Source of the DNA: a virus
IMG/VR virus record: IMGVR_UViG_3300020187_000015
Span: 41,789 to 105,788 of that record
Strand: one strand, 5' to 3'
DNA: 64,000 nucleotides
Part shown: positions 40,742 through 51,000 of the stretch, in pieces
How positions within the stretch are numbered: position 1 is the first letter of the stretch
How the letters are laid out: the number at the start of each line of letters is the position of its first letter
Translations under genes and position numbers: made by a program
Notes under the pieces: generated by a model
Database searches by the model: none
The model's input: the letters and a program-made list of their open reading frames with translations, nothing else
Told to the model about the DNA's origin: nothing

Positions 40742-42838
40742 CTAAAGATCGAAAAAGCCACTGGCTCCAGTTAGATAAGATCTATATACTGATCCAGTTG
40801 ATAGCTCGCTCTGATAATTTCTATTAACAAATAGAGATTTTACTCCGCTTGGAATAAGCTGCTTTTTATTAGATATTAGATCTGAAGATTCACTAGTCTC
40901 TAAATATAGATCACGGCGCAGCCTCAGCCTTCCAAAATAATTGGTAGAGGAGCCTCTAAAGAATTTCCCCGAAGATGGTATGATATTAGACTGGTGTTGA
41001 CCACTCTGAACTCTAAAGCCAATAGCTAAAATTTCTTTAGTTGAGTCAGATGTTTTTATTGCGGTGAACGAGTTGTTAATTGCGTCTCCAGTATAATCCA
41101 ATCCAGACGCTAACTTATACCCTTTTTTGAAAAACAAGTTATCGTGTACGCTTATATTGTTGTTGCCACTAAAGACACTTTTTACTGCAAAGTCATTAGC
41201 ATCGTAAAATACTTTTGAGTCAGTATTATTACCGCTTAATATTACCTTACCTGGTTCTATTGAACCAGATTTATAAAAATTTTCTAGACCAGCTGATGTT
41301 ATGGTAGAGTTTGAAAATCTCAAAAGACCATTAGAAAAGACTCTAAATTCGGACCCATCATACTCTTGATTAATTGAAAATCCAGTCCCATCTAAGCTTG
41401 CAAGAGATGTCTTGTTTAAGAAATTGAAATTTCTAAATTCATTAGAATAATCGTCTTCTTTTTCATATAAAGCTAAAGAGTTAAAGCTATTTATTCCAGT
41501 CTCTTCTTGACCAAACGATTGATCAAAATACTCGCCAAGATAAATAGTTTCACTCATTCCATACTCAGAAAGCTGTCTTCTGTCGCCACTCATAATATTC
41601 TTAAGTCCAGAAATGTCATTGTTGCCAGTATTGAAAATAGTAGTAGCTCTTAACCCACTAGACAAGAACCCAGTGATGTTAACGTTTTGATATATATCCG
41701 TTCCATTGATAACTTCATCGGTTCCAGAGAATTGACGAATCAACCCAATTACGCCAGTTGAATCTAATGTAACAACCTTTCTATATATTGGAACTTCTTC
41801 GTTTCCTATGCAATACTGCGGTAAGTTTTGTAAGAACTCTATCTTTTCCTCTCCAGGTGCTATAACTCCCGTTTCAACAACATATTGATAAATGTCAGAG
41901 TAACCAGTAGTATATCCAGTGCCAGTCAAAATGCTGTTTGTAGAAAGTATGCCAGTTACTCCAGTTAAATTATATTCATAGCCACTAACTCCTCCAGTAA
42001 TTCCAGACTCTATCAAGAAAGGAATCCCACTCTTGGTGTCCGACCAAAAGCCCGAAGCCAGTATGTTTGCATCTACAGTTGAAATGTTTTGATTTAAGTA
42101 TACAAAATCGTCCATAAAGCCAGAATAGCTTTTTTGATTTTGCCCACTACCAATTAAAAATTTATTACAAGGAAGAATTTGGTCGGATATAACGCTTTTT
42201 ATTTCACTCTCAAAAGATTTCGTACTATTATTATAAGCTAAAAAGTAAATTGAGTCATCGAATTTTCTTAATCCTATTAAGTTTTTATCTGATAGCTGCA
42301 ACAAGCTAGTTTGTATATCGTATCTTTGGTTTTGATTATCAAAATATTCAAAATACATTTTATTTGCAGAATTTATCCCAAAAGAATATCCACTTTTTAT
42401 AACGTTGTCGTCAAAACAAGAAAATAAAACTCCATCTCCAGTATAACGCTTATCTTGAGATAAGAGTACGGTAAAATCTCTAGAGAATAAATCTTTTTGA
42501 TTATTTATTTCTAAATATCCGTAATTAAAATTTCCAGAATTTCCATTTCCAGTAAAGCTATCAACGTTTCCTATTATAGAAGCAGAGTTTGAGCTTAAAA
42601 TATTTATATCTTGCCCAATAAAAAAAGAAGCAAAGTTTACAGAATTGTATCCTGAAACATCGACGTCCTCTAATATTATAAAAGAAGAGTCTTGCGTAAT
42701 TAAGGGGCTTCCTGACTGTGTGACTAGCTGAGTATAAAATTCATCACTAAAATTATTAAAGTCATAGTATACTGGCATGTTGCCTGTATCTAGTTTTAAT
42801 ATTCCAGAATAAATGTAGTTTATGCCCCTTAAGCCCAT
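40742..42838 (-). CDS. Tail protein with LamG/concanavalin-like domain (698 aa)
   Basis: Residues about 105-255 follow the LamG / ConA-like jelly-roll pattern (FSRDFTVLLSQDKRYTGDGV, LFSCFDDNVIKSGYSFGI, MYFEYFDNQNQRYDI, LIGLRKFDDSIYFLAYN, FLIGSGQNQKSYSGFMDDFV). Such domains bind carbohydrates or proteins. The rest is Ser/Gly/Thr-rich and beta-like (SGVSGYEYNLTGVTGILSTN), similar in flavour to the giant fibre gene. It is probably a tail or fibre protein that contacts a surface glycan (inference). A GTGTAATA box is 7 bp before the ATG. Confidence 0.62.
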   Translation of the reverse strand: MGLRGINYIYSGILKLDTGNMPVYYDFNNFSDEFYTQLVTQSGSPLITQDSSFIILEDVDVSGYNSVNFASFFIGQDINILSSNSASIIGNVDSFTGNGNSGNFNYGYLEINNQKDLFSRDFTVLLSQDKRYTGDGVLFSCFDDNVIKSGYSFGINSANKMYFEYFDNQNQRYDIQTSLLQLSDKNLIGLRKFDDSIYFLAYNNSTKSFESEIKSVISDQILPCNKFLIGSGQNQKSYSGFMDDFVYLNQNISTVDANILASGFWSDTKSGIPFLIESGITGGVSGYEYNLTGVTGILSTNSILTGTGYTTGYSDIYQYVVETGVIAPGEEKIEFLQNLPQYCIGNEEVPIYRKVVTLDSTGVIGLIRQFSGTDEVINGTDIYQNVNITGFLSSGLRATTIFNTGNNDISGLKNIMSGDRRQLSEYGMSETIYLGEYFDQSFGQEETGINSFNSLALYEKEDDYSNEFRNFNFLNKTSLASLDGTGFSINQEYDGSEFRVFSNGLLRFSNSTITSAGLENFYKSGSIEPGKVILSGNNTDSKVFYDANDFAVKSVFSGNNNISVHDNLFFKKGYKLASGLDYTGDAINNSFTAIKTSDSTKEILAIGFRVQSGQHQSNIIPSSGKFFRGSSTNYFGRLRLRRDLYLETSESSDLISNKKQLIPSGVKSLFVNRNYQSELSTGSVYRSYLTGASGFFDL

Positions 42839-42845
42839 ATATTTA

Positions 42846-42853
42846 TATTACAC
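42846..42853 (-). promoter_or_regulatory. GTGTAATA late-promoter-like box
   Basis: Minus-strand GTGTAATA, then TAAATAT and the ATG at 42838. The overlapping TATAAATA equals the T4 late-promoter consensus, but it is too close to the ATG to act as one for a leadered mRNA. The box lies just 3' of the 300-aa gene, whose stop is at 42857. Confidence 0.45.
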
Positions 42854-42856
42854 CTT

Positions 42857-43759
42857 TTATTCTGCATCCTGCGAAAATTGCCTAGACCTGTCTTTAATCT
42901 TTATACCCATCTTATCGGCTTCTTCATGCGTCATGCCAACCACATCTACATCTTTTCCGCCAGACACTTCTTCTAGCTTGGACCTGGAATTTGCTAATCT
43001 AATAATTTCGTCAGGATCTTCGCTTTTTATATTTGGATACCTCTCAAAGATTGTTGTAAAAGTTTTTGCGTAATTAGCTAAATTAGTTTGATGGAAAGAG
43101 AGTTTGCAAATAGGTTTTCCAAAATACTCAAAAGCATTATTACATATTCTCCAACTAGAAGTAAAAAACTCTTTAGTAGATACCGTTTTTATACTTTGCA
43201 TAGAAATATTTTTAAGACATTCCGAATGTATTCTAAAGTATTTTTGCACATCTAAAGATGGGTCCTGCTTATCGTCTTCGCTAAGCAAAGGTTCTTCAAA
43301 TTTTTTATCTTTAAAAAGACTATTTAATAAATAATATTCATTCAGCCTCCTATCGGCGATACTCTCACAAGAATGGGCTAGAAAAGAATTTTTTTTATTA
43401 ATTAAAATAAACAGCTTTTGCTCAAGCTCATCAATATAATCTAATTGAACCTTCTTCTGAGAATGGAGAAGAAGTTTCTGAGAGCTTTGCCTAGTATGAT
43501 CTATTAGTCGTTCTAAATCTTCAATTTCATAATCTTCCTGCTTAGACCATAGATCCTTGGACTTGGCTTGATCTAACAGCTCTTCATTATTCAATACCTT
43601 CTTTTTCCTGAGATTTTCGTAGAAAGCATCATATTCACATTCAAAATCTACATAGTCGTCTAGAGTCAAATGCTTAATATAAAAATTTTCATCTTTATAA
43701 TAAGAGAAGCCTTTTAATATGTCAGAAAGAGCTGAACGAAGCTTCGACTCTTCTTTCAA
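42857..43759 (-). CDS. Hypothetical tail-region protein (300 aa), TTG start
   Basis: A helical, charged protein (MKEESKLRSALSDILKGFSY, LERLIDHTRQSSQKLLLHSQ, EYYLLNSLFKDKKFEEP). No family recognised. It begins with TTG immediately after the TAA of the previous gene in the same frame. AAGGAGG five nt before the TTG supports this start. Stop-codon read-through would fuse it to the 250-aa protein. Its place between the tail proteins and the tail tip suggests an assembly role. Confidence 0.55.
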   Translation of the reverse strand: MKEESKLRSALSDILKGFSYYKDENFYIKHLTLDDYVDFECEYDAFYENLRKKKVLNNEELLDQAKSKDLWSKQEDYEIEDLERLIDHTRQSSQKLLLHSQKKVQLDYIDELEQKLFILINKKNSFLAHSCESIADRRLNEYYLLNSLFKDKKFEEPLLSEDDKQDPSLDVQKYFRIHSECLKNISMQSIKTVSTKEFFTSSWRICNNAFEYFGKPICKLSFHQTNLANYAKTFTTIFERYPNIKSEDPDEIIRLANSRSKLEEVSGGKDVDVVGMTHEEADKMGIKIKDRSRQFSQDAE

Positions 43760-44512
43760 TTAGCCCTCCTTTTTTTTCGAAACTTCTTCTAAAGGTTCCT
43801 CTTCAGCTTCTTCTGCAGGTTCTTCTACAGTTTCCTCCTCAGCTTCTTCCGAAGGCTCTTGCTCTTCTTCAAAGTAGGAGTCATAATAGGATTGAAACTC
43901 CGCCTCCGTCTGAGCGAGATCTAGATACCATATTGTAAACAAGAATACAAACCTATCGATAACTGAACTCCAGAATTCCGATTCATCTCCACCCCTTAGA
44001 TCGTCAACTTTCTCATATTGTAATATAGCTCTTTTTTGGAAATCTTCTTCATCGACATCAAAAATTGGATCTCCATCCAAACAAGAGTAATTTAACATAC
44101 AGAAGTCAACAGTCTTATCTCTGGCTTTAATCTCTGCCGTATTATCATATATTGCAGAATAATAAGATGTGAATTTACGCATATCCTCTTGTATTTGTAC
44201 AATTTTAGCGTAAAGCTCAAACTTCTTTTCGGAGTTTGATTTTTCTCTGATCAACTTTTCTTGATTTTGCGCTAATTCCTTTTGCAGATTAAAATAATAA
44301 GCCTGATCTTTCTTTGGTAGGGCGGTATCGCTATTATCAGCATAATACTTGTCTACGGAAGCTTTTGTCTGAACTCCCATGTTCATTAACTTTGAGAGCA
44401 TGGCTGCGTAGTAAATCTCTATTTCCTCTCTCTCGGTTCTATTAGGTTGCTTGAGCGTGAACTCGTAATCCTTGTCCTTATTTTTTTCCTTAAAACTAAA
44501 TAATTTTTTCAT
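43760..44512 (-). CDS. Putative tail assembly protein with acidic tail (250 aa)
   Basis: The N-terminus (YEFTLKQPNRTEREEIEIYY) and the long helical middle (NLQKELAQNQEKLIREKSNS, FELYAKIVQIQEDMRKF) resemble tail assembly chaperone-like proteins of large phages. The C-terminal 35 residues are almost only Glu, Ala, Pro and Val (EEETVEEPAEEAEEEPLEEV). The last codons are AAA AAA AAG, an eight-A run that includes the A-AAA-AAG slippery motif. A -1 shift there would add only 15 codons. Confidence 0.45.
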   Translation of the reverse strand: MKKLFSFKEKNKDKDYEFTLKQPNRTEREEIEIYYAAMLSKLMNMGVQTKASVDKYYADNSDTALPKKDQAYYFNLQKELAQNQEKLIREKSNSEKKFELYAKIVQIQEDMRKFTSYYSAIYDNTAEIKARDKTVDFCMLNYSCLDGDPIFDVDEEDFQKRAILQYEKVDDLRGGDESEFWSSVIDRFVFLFTIWYLDLAQTEAEFQSYYDSYFEEEQEPSEEAEEETVEEPAEEAEEEPLEEVSKKKEG

Positions 44513-44737
44513 TTATTCTCCTGAGTTTAATTTTGTATAATTCTCTCCCTGATCCCTAAAGAAACGAATAGTATCATTACCCTTATCTAAAACTCGATTT
44601 CTTATTTTTTCGAAATCGTCGTCCTCTATAGAGTATTTTTCCTGTATATCCTCTAATTGATAAAGGAAGTCCTTGAACAAATGCTTGATACACCTTTCGC
44701 CCAAAAACTCAAAATAATAAAAATCCTTTTCTTCCAT
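44513..44737 (-). CDS. Small acidic protein (74 aa)
   Basis: MEEKDFYYFEFLGERCIKHL followed by a helical acidic segment (YQLEDIQEKYSIEDDDFEKI). No family is recognised. It directly abuts the 250-aa gene, so the two may be partners in tail assembly. GTATATAGATATAGG lies just before the ATG and could be a promoter-like or ribosome-site region. Confidence 0.5.
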   Translation of the reverse strand: MEEKDFYYFEFLGERCIKHLFKDFLYQLEDIQEKYSIEDDDFEKIRNRVLDKGNDTIRFFRDQGENYTKLNSGE

Positions 44738-44779
44738 TCCTATATCTATATACAGACATTTAACTAGTATGTGAAATAG

Positions 44780-46429
44780 TTAAACCCTAAAATCATTTAC
44801 AACTGAATAGTTGGGAGCCGTAAAAAGATTCTTATTACTTTCAAAAGAGTATTTTGAATTTAGAGTTATCGATAGTGGGTCCCCAGTACCAATCGATACT
44901 CCTTCTAAATTTAAAGATTGAAGCTTCCCGTATTCGCTAAGCATATCATTCGACTTCACTTTCAATGAGGATACCAATTGATCCATAGACAGAGAACTTC
45001 CAGTTTCAAGTATAGCATTTAAGGATATGTCTAAATATGCTCTGTTTTTAATTTCCAAATCAATTGTATCATATTTTCCACCCTTGCCTGGAAGTGCGCT
45101 TGACGCTATAGAAATCTTAGACGGAGTAAATGATAGAGACGTCTTTACTTCCTTAAAAAAGTCTTCCTCTGGAGCGTCTTTATTATCAAATGACTGATCG
45201 AAATTTATAGCGAATGTATCAGAGTCCCTTGAAAATGAGTCAGCAGTAACTCTATTGCTTAAAGACTTTGGTGCATTTCCTCCGAAAAAAGCATTAAACT
45301 CTCCATTAGCTATATCGAATATATTTATATCCTCAAAAGCGCTTTGTATAAGTCCAGACCTTATAGACTTATCGGCAGATGATGTTATAGACCCTCCTAC
45401 AGAAACGGAGACTAAAGAGGTTCCACTATTGATCGAAATGTTTGTATCAACTCTAACCTGATCCCGTATAGATTCATCATCACCAAATGAGTATGAGAAG
45501 TTTATATAGTTATTAAATAGGTCTTCAGTAATATCCTTCTGCAGTGGCTCTTGTCCAATAGATGTTGAACCAAATTGATTTGTCAGAAATTCACTAGCCG
45601 TAGAGAACCAATCATAAGTTAAAAATCTATTCCTAATTATAGATATTGGATCACCTATGCTTCCCTCTAATCTACCTTTTATTGAGATAGAATTTGGAGC
45701 GTCAATAGATGAGTCTATATCTGCCGAATATCTTAATATACCAGAGTTTCCATACAAATCAGAAGAGTAACTTTCAGTTACACTATAAGTTCCTTGAACT
45801 CTATCTATACTTTCTTGCAAAGAATTTAAATTTAAAGAGTAGTCCGAATCCTTGCATATAAAGTGAGGAGAAATGAAAGTTTGAGTAGATCCAGTCCTTT
45901 GCCTAACGTAGTCTATTGCATTCTGTAATGAAGATGATTTGTCATATGAATCGGCTTGAGGAGTTTCTATGCCCTTTGCGCTTATAAGGTGAGAAATTGA
46001 AACTATTCCATCATTACCTTCTTCAAACGACCAACTCTCCTGTGGATCTATAACTCCATAATTATCACCAAAATAATCTACTGGGTAAGCAGTAAAGCTA
46101 ATATTATAATCAATAATTTTATTATATTTGCTTTGCCCAAAGTCGATAGAATCAATCTTTACTCCGCTCCTTACCATTACCTCTGCTTCATAAGGCTTAA
46201 AATCCTTAACTATAAAAATTCCAAAGTCTTTTGAAAACCCGCTAATCAGCTTCAATTGCTCTGACCTAAGATCATTGAAGTCCCTTCCAGTAAGCTGACC
46301 ATTTAGAGAGTACGATTCCTCACTCCCAAAGTTTTCCCCATACTTTAAAAAATTCTCCTGACTACTCAAGAATGGTGTTGGTTGATCACCAAAGTCAAAG
46401 CTATCGTAAATTATTTTAGTTGGAGTCAT
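44780..46429 (-). CDS. Tail protein (549 aa)
   Basis: Residues 1-120 (KIIYDSFDFGDQPTPFLSSQ, LNGQLTGRDFNDLRSEQLKL, AEVMVRSGVKIDSIDFGQSK) have the layout of a distal-tail-like protein. Later parts consist of repeated beta-strand blocks with alternating Ser/Asp. The sequence NYGVIDPQESWSFEEGNDGI shows the F-x-E pattern also used in the next gene. The two seem to be distant relatives. Its start overlaps the stop of the 536-aa gene (ATGA). Confidence 0.5.
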   Translation of the reverse strand: MTPTKIIYDSFDFGDQPTPFLSSQENFLKYGENFGSEESYSLNGQLTGRDFNDLRSEQLKLISGFSKDFGIFIVKDFKPYEAEVMVRSGVKIDSIDFGQSKYNKIIDYNISFTAYPVDYFGDNYGVIDPQESWSFEEGNDGIVSISHLISAKGIETPQADSYDKSSSLQNAIDYVRQRTGSTQTFISPHFICKDSDYSLNLNSLQESIDRVQGTYSVTESYSSDLYGNSGILRYSADIDSSIDAPNSISIKGRLEGSIGDPISIIRNRFLTYDWFSTASEFLTNQFGSTSIGQEPLQKDITEDLFNNYINFSYSFGDDESIRDQVRVDTNISINSGTSLVSVSVGGSITSSADKSIRSGLIQSAFEDINIFDIANGEFNAFFGGNAPKSLSNRVTADSFSRDSDTFAINFDQSFDNKDAPEEDFFKEVKTSLSFTPSKISIASSALPGKGGKYDTIDLEIKNRAYLDISLNAILETGSSLSMDQLVSSLKVKSNDMLSEYGKLQSLNLEGVSIGTGDPLSITLNSKYSFESNKNLFTAPNYSVVNDFRV

Positions 46430-48036
46430 AATGTAGCTCTATTCCTAACCAGTTTGTTGAATTTATATTTTACAGATACTTCTAATGCATTTTCCTCTAA
46501 ATTGTATTGGTAAGTTGCGCCATCAATATAAGTATCATTATAGTTCTTTACATGCTCATTAGCTACACCCTTTGCCTGGTCAAGAAGATCATAAAGCGTA
46601 TCTTCCTCTTGTCCATTTATAGATATTTTTAAGTCTCTAGATCCCTGATTTGTAGTATCGATTTTTTGTACAAATTGTTTCTCACCTAAGGCGGAGAAAT
46701 TGGCAAATGTATTAATTGAATCGTCATCGTTAACCGAAATAGAAACTCTTCTTCCGCTTATTAGAGAAGAGTCATCGGAAAAGTTATATTTATAGTCTAT
46801 AGAACTTCCATTCGTTTTTTTATTATAAGAACAATCCTCTAGGCTCAAATCTTTAATACCGCCCCGCTCCTGATAAAAACTATAACATCTTCCATAGATA
46901 TTTTCTTTTTCTATATTGTAGCCATTCACAGAGTTTTGCATTTTTTCTGCCTCAGATTCACCTCTTCCCAATATACTTGCTTCCTCAGAAATCTCCATAA
47001 TGTCTCCTAGTCTTTGCATGGAGAGTGTTGAATTTAAAATATAATTTTCTCCATAATTAGAATCAGCATCGTTAAAGGATATTGTGTAGTTAGCCTCGCC
47101 AGCAAAATTATCAATAGTTTGAGAATTAGAAATGGCTCCAGAAGGTAGAGCTGAGGAATTACCATATGCTAGATAAGTTTCACTACATCTACCATAAGAT
47201 CCGCTTATTTCACTTTTTATAGCTTCGGATAGATCGACTTCTATAGAAAAGGATTTTGCCTTTATTGAGCCATTTTCAGAAACAGAGATTATTCCGTCTG
47301 CTTGTTTTGTGAAGTTATGAGAGCGCTTTACTGAATATTTTTCAAATTCAGAAGTATATGTAGAAAATTTTCTAGAAATACTAACCGAGTTGTTTACTAA
47401 ATCGTAGGATTCATTAAATTTCTCGTCTACTGCCCCAGTAAAAAAATTCTGTCCAGGAAAGCTATCTAAAAGTTCAAAGGGCGGTTCTACTGTTTGAAAA
47501 ATTTCCGTAGCTAAACCTTTTGCTCTTTGAATAGGGGTGATTATCACTCCATCGCCACTAGCATATTTAATATTTATACTATGCGTATAAGAAAATTGAT
47601 CACCATCCCTGTTAATATTAAAATCTTCAGAAAAATCCTCAAGCAGGTATGGAGATTCTAAAATGGTGTTTCCAGTTACTAAGGGAGCTAATCCGCTATA
47701 ATATTTACCAGAAAGATTGCTTAAATTTCCAGATTGGAAGCCTTCGATTGATAGATTGTAAGTAGAGTACTGTAAAGAGTTTGCATCGTTATTACTAAAA
47801 CTTAATACCCTACCTTTTCCGAAGTCATTTCCATTTAGTATTATCGGCTGATAATCTTGAAGACCAGTTCTAAAAAACTCAGAAGCGCTAACTAATCCGC
47901 TTACACCAATATCATTTTGAAGATCTATGAAATATCCCTCTATCTCATACTCAACTCTTGAACCGAATCTAAAATTGGAATTTAAGAATTGATTTGTTTT
48001 TTTAAAACCTAATAAACTAGCATTATTAAAATTCAC
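46426..48036 (-). CDS. Tail protein (536 aa)
   Basis: A beta-rich protein (FRFGSRVEYEIEGYFIDLQN, GNDFGKGRVLSFSNNDAN) with repeated segments such as FNESYDLVNNSVSISRKFST and YKYNFSDDSSLISGRRVSIS. They resemble those in the neighbouring 549-aa protein, suggesting an old duplication. Its place right after the tape measure gene fits a distal tail or baseplate component. No enzyme motif is seen. Confidence 0.5.
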   Translation of the reverse strand: MNFNNASLLGFKKTNQFLNSNFRFGSRVEYEIEGYFIDLQNDIGVSGLVSASEFFRTGLQDYQPIILNGNDFGKGRVLSFSNNDANSLQYSTYNLSIEGFQSGNLSNLSGKYYSGLAPLVTGNTILESPYLLEDFSEDFNINRDGDQFSYTHSINIKYASGDGVIITPIQRAKGLATEIFQTVEPPFELLDSFPGQNFFTGAVDEKFNESYDLVNNSVSISRKFSTYTSEFEKYSVKRSHNFTKQADGIISVSENGSIKAKSFSIEVDLSEAIKSEISGSYGRCSETYLAYGNSSALPSGAISNSQTIDNFAGEANYTISFNDADSNYGENYILNSTLSMQRLGDIMEISEEASILGRGESEAEKMQNSVNGYNIEKENIYGRCYSFYQERGGIKDLSLEDCSYNKKTNGSSIDYKYNFSDDSSLISGRRVSISVNDDDSINTFANFSALGEKQFVQKIDTTNQGSRDLKISINGQEEDTLYDLLDQAKGVANEHVKNYNDTYIDGATYQYNLEENALEVSVKYKFNKLVRNRATL

Positions 48037-48044
48037 TTTTATAA

Positions 48045-51000
48045 TTATTCACTGATCGTGTCTACAATTGATTCTAAATTTCTCCTAAACTCTTCAACCG
48101 CTTCTTCTACTGAACCCAACCTAGCTATGCTGCCTTCTGGAAGCTTTATATCTATATTAGTAACAACATCAGTGGTTTTGATTACTCCCTCTGCAATCTT
48201 TTGACTTAGATTATTAGATGCTTCAATAAATTGCTGTTGAGTAAGAGTATTTGCATTTAATTTTTCTACTAGAGTGGCTATAGCATCTCTATTTATCACC
48301 GCTTCGGCCTCCTGTATCTTGAGTGCAGCTAATACATTTGCTGCAGAGTCTGCTGCGGTGGCAGATTCGTTGCCTCCTTCTACAACTGGTGGCGCTCCAG
48401 GAAGCCTACCTTCGGTTGGAGTAACCTTACTTAATAGTGAGCCTAATGTTGGGCTGACCTCCCTAAGGGATTCGACAATATCACCTAAACCTTGGTTAAT
48501 TACTTCAAAGCCACCAATCTCTTCACCTGTATTAGTTTCAATCTTAACTAGTTCGTCTAAGTCCAGTCTAACACCCTGATCAGACAAACGGTCAAATACA
48601 CGTTCTAATCTTCCAGGTAAATCCGCAAGCCCTTCAGGAGTTCTATCCCCTTTACTCAACTCTCGTTCAAAAATGCTCCTAGCTCTTTTACTCTGTTCAT
48701 CGGTTAGTTGACCCCCTTCAGCTTTTGATCTAGTAACAAGATTAAACTGCTCTCTAATTACATCAGCCGCCCCCTTTAATGCTTGAGCCTCTGGAGAATT
48801 CTTATCAGCCAGCACTTCTCTAACTGGATTTGCTCCATTATCTCCACCATATTGACCCAATCCTAAGAAAGTTTTTCTCATTCCCGTTCTAATTTCTTCA
48901 GTGAGGCTATTAGCTGCCCTATCTTCACCAAATAATTGTGAAAGGTTCTGACCTCCCGTCTTTGACCCTAAATCGTTTAATGCTGCTTGAGCAACTCTCT
49001 GATTTTCAGCCTGTTGATTGAGAGCTACTGTATCTGCAAGTGACTGATTTGTATTTGCGACAAGAGCATCTCTATTTCCTGCTAGTTCAATTGCCAATTT
49101 TGCAAGCTCTTGTTTCAAATCCTTATCATCTGTCTTTCCTATTAGAGAGTTTATATCGCTAATTGAGGCTCCTTCATTCGCAACCCTTTCCAAGATTGGG
49201 GAAACCTCAGCTCTTTGTTCTGGTGTGAATGTGGACAATCTATCTTTAAAAGCAGATTGGACACCCCCTGAAGCACCCAAGTTAAGATCCTTTAACCCAT
49301 CTGTAAGAGCTGTTTTCAGATTACTTATCTGAAGGTCCTGCTTTTTACGTGTCTGGTCAAATCCCTGCCTAGAAAGAAACTCCAATTTATTTTGCGCGAG
49401 GTTGGACGCTCTACTAACTTCACCCCTTTGCGTTATTCTATCAGCAGCAGACTGTCCAGCCTGAGCTTGGAACAAATTAGATGAAGCAGCGTCAGAGTCT
49501 CTGTTAGCTCCTGCGACTTTAAAGTTCGCATCTGTTATCGCAGCGGCAGCTTGCTGTTCAATTATATTGGTCTTAATGGAGCCATCTCCAATCACTTTCT
49601 TGAATAGGTTTGATAGAAGCTTATTTGTGTCGAACTGAAGAGCAAAAGCTTTTGCAGTTTCCTTTTCAAGGCCCAGCGCAATTAGCCTCTGGAGATTACT
49701 TCCAGACTTCTCTAAAGTGGAAAAGTCAACATTGTCAAGATCTATATCCGCTAGAAGACCTCCAATAAAAAGAGATACCTCATCTTCTGTAATCTTACTA
49801 AGATCAAGTTGATCTTGGTTTGTTACTCTTGTTATTGGCGCTCCAAAGGCAAATTGACCAACACCCCTAATAGTTTCTGTCTCCTTCTCTATAGTAGCTC
49901 GCCTATCTTTAGATTTTGTAGCGAAATCGTCGAAAGCCTTCTGTGTTGACGCTGTCCTTATTTTTGACTGCCCTTCCCTTTGGAGTTCATCCAATATCCC
50001 TCTTCTTTCCTCTGGAGTTGCAGTAACAAAGTCTTGCTTAAGCTTCCTCCCTCTTTCTGATTTCCCAAGATTTGGATCGTTCTGAAAATCATTAAAAGTT
50101 CTTTGTATATCAGAGAACAGGGCCGCTATCTGTTTTCCTGATGCAGTTCCACTTTCAAATGCATCATTTAGTCTAAACTGCGCATTTACATATGCCTGTG
50201 CAGAAGCTATATTCTTTTTATAAAAATCTTGCTGCTCGCCCAGAGACTTGGAATACTTGCTGGCATCATCAGTGGCTGTAGAAAGCGCAGCACTAACTCC
50301 ACCCAGTAGACCCCCAACTCCAGCACCTATTGCAATACCAAGCGGATTCCCAGAAAATGCACCCACACTTGCTCCAGTCGCAGCTCCACCTAAAGCACCA
50401 GATGCAATTGACCCAGCTCTTTCATTTCCACTTACCTTTGCAATCCCCTGACCAATTACTGGCGCTGCCAAAGCACCAGCAAAGCTAAGTCCAAATCCAG
50501 CCCCCTGTAGTCTTTGTCCTCTAGCTATTTTTCTAGATTGAACCGATTCGTTAAATTTAGCTCTAGACTCTGGTGTAAGTTTTTTACCAGTTGACGAGTT
50601 TAATATTCCTTTTGCCTTTTTTTCTAGGCCGCTGTCGAAACCAAACCTACCCGTTCCAGACTTCTCTAGTTGTGTTTGTGCATCAGCCAAAAGAGACTGT
50701 TGAACTGCATTTCTTGTTCCCTTTTCAATTTGTTTGAAGTTTACCAGTCCAGCATTTTTAATTTTATTTGCTAACTCCCTACCCTCCTTGGATCTATTGA
50801 GTTCCTCGAAGCTCAATGATTTCCCTTGTGATTTAGACTCCTTTTTTAATTCGGCCTCTATAAGCTCAAGTCTTAACCTTCTCTTAAATTCTGCAAATGG
50901 AGCTGCATCTCCCCTAAACCCACTAGGCACAGCGCCAGCCGCAAATTGTTTTTTAAAATCCTTATAGTTGTACTCTTTTAACTCTTTGCTAAAGTTTTTT

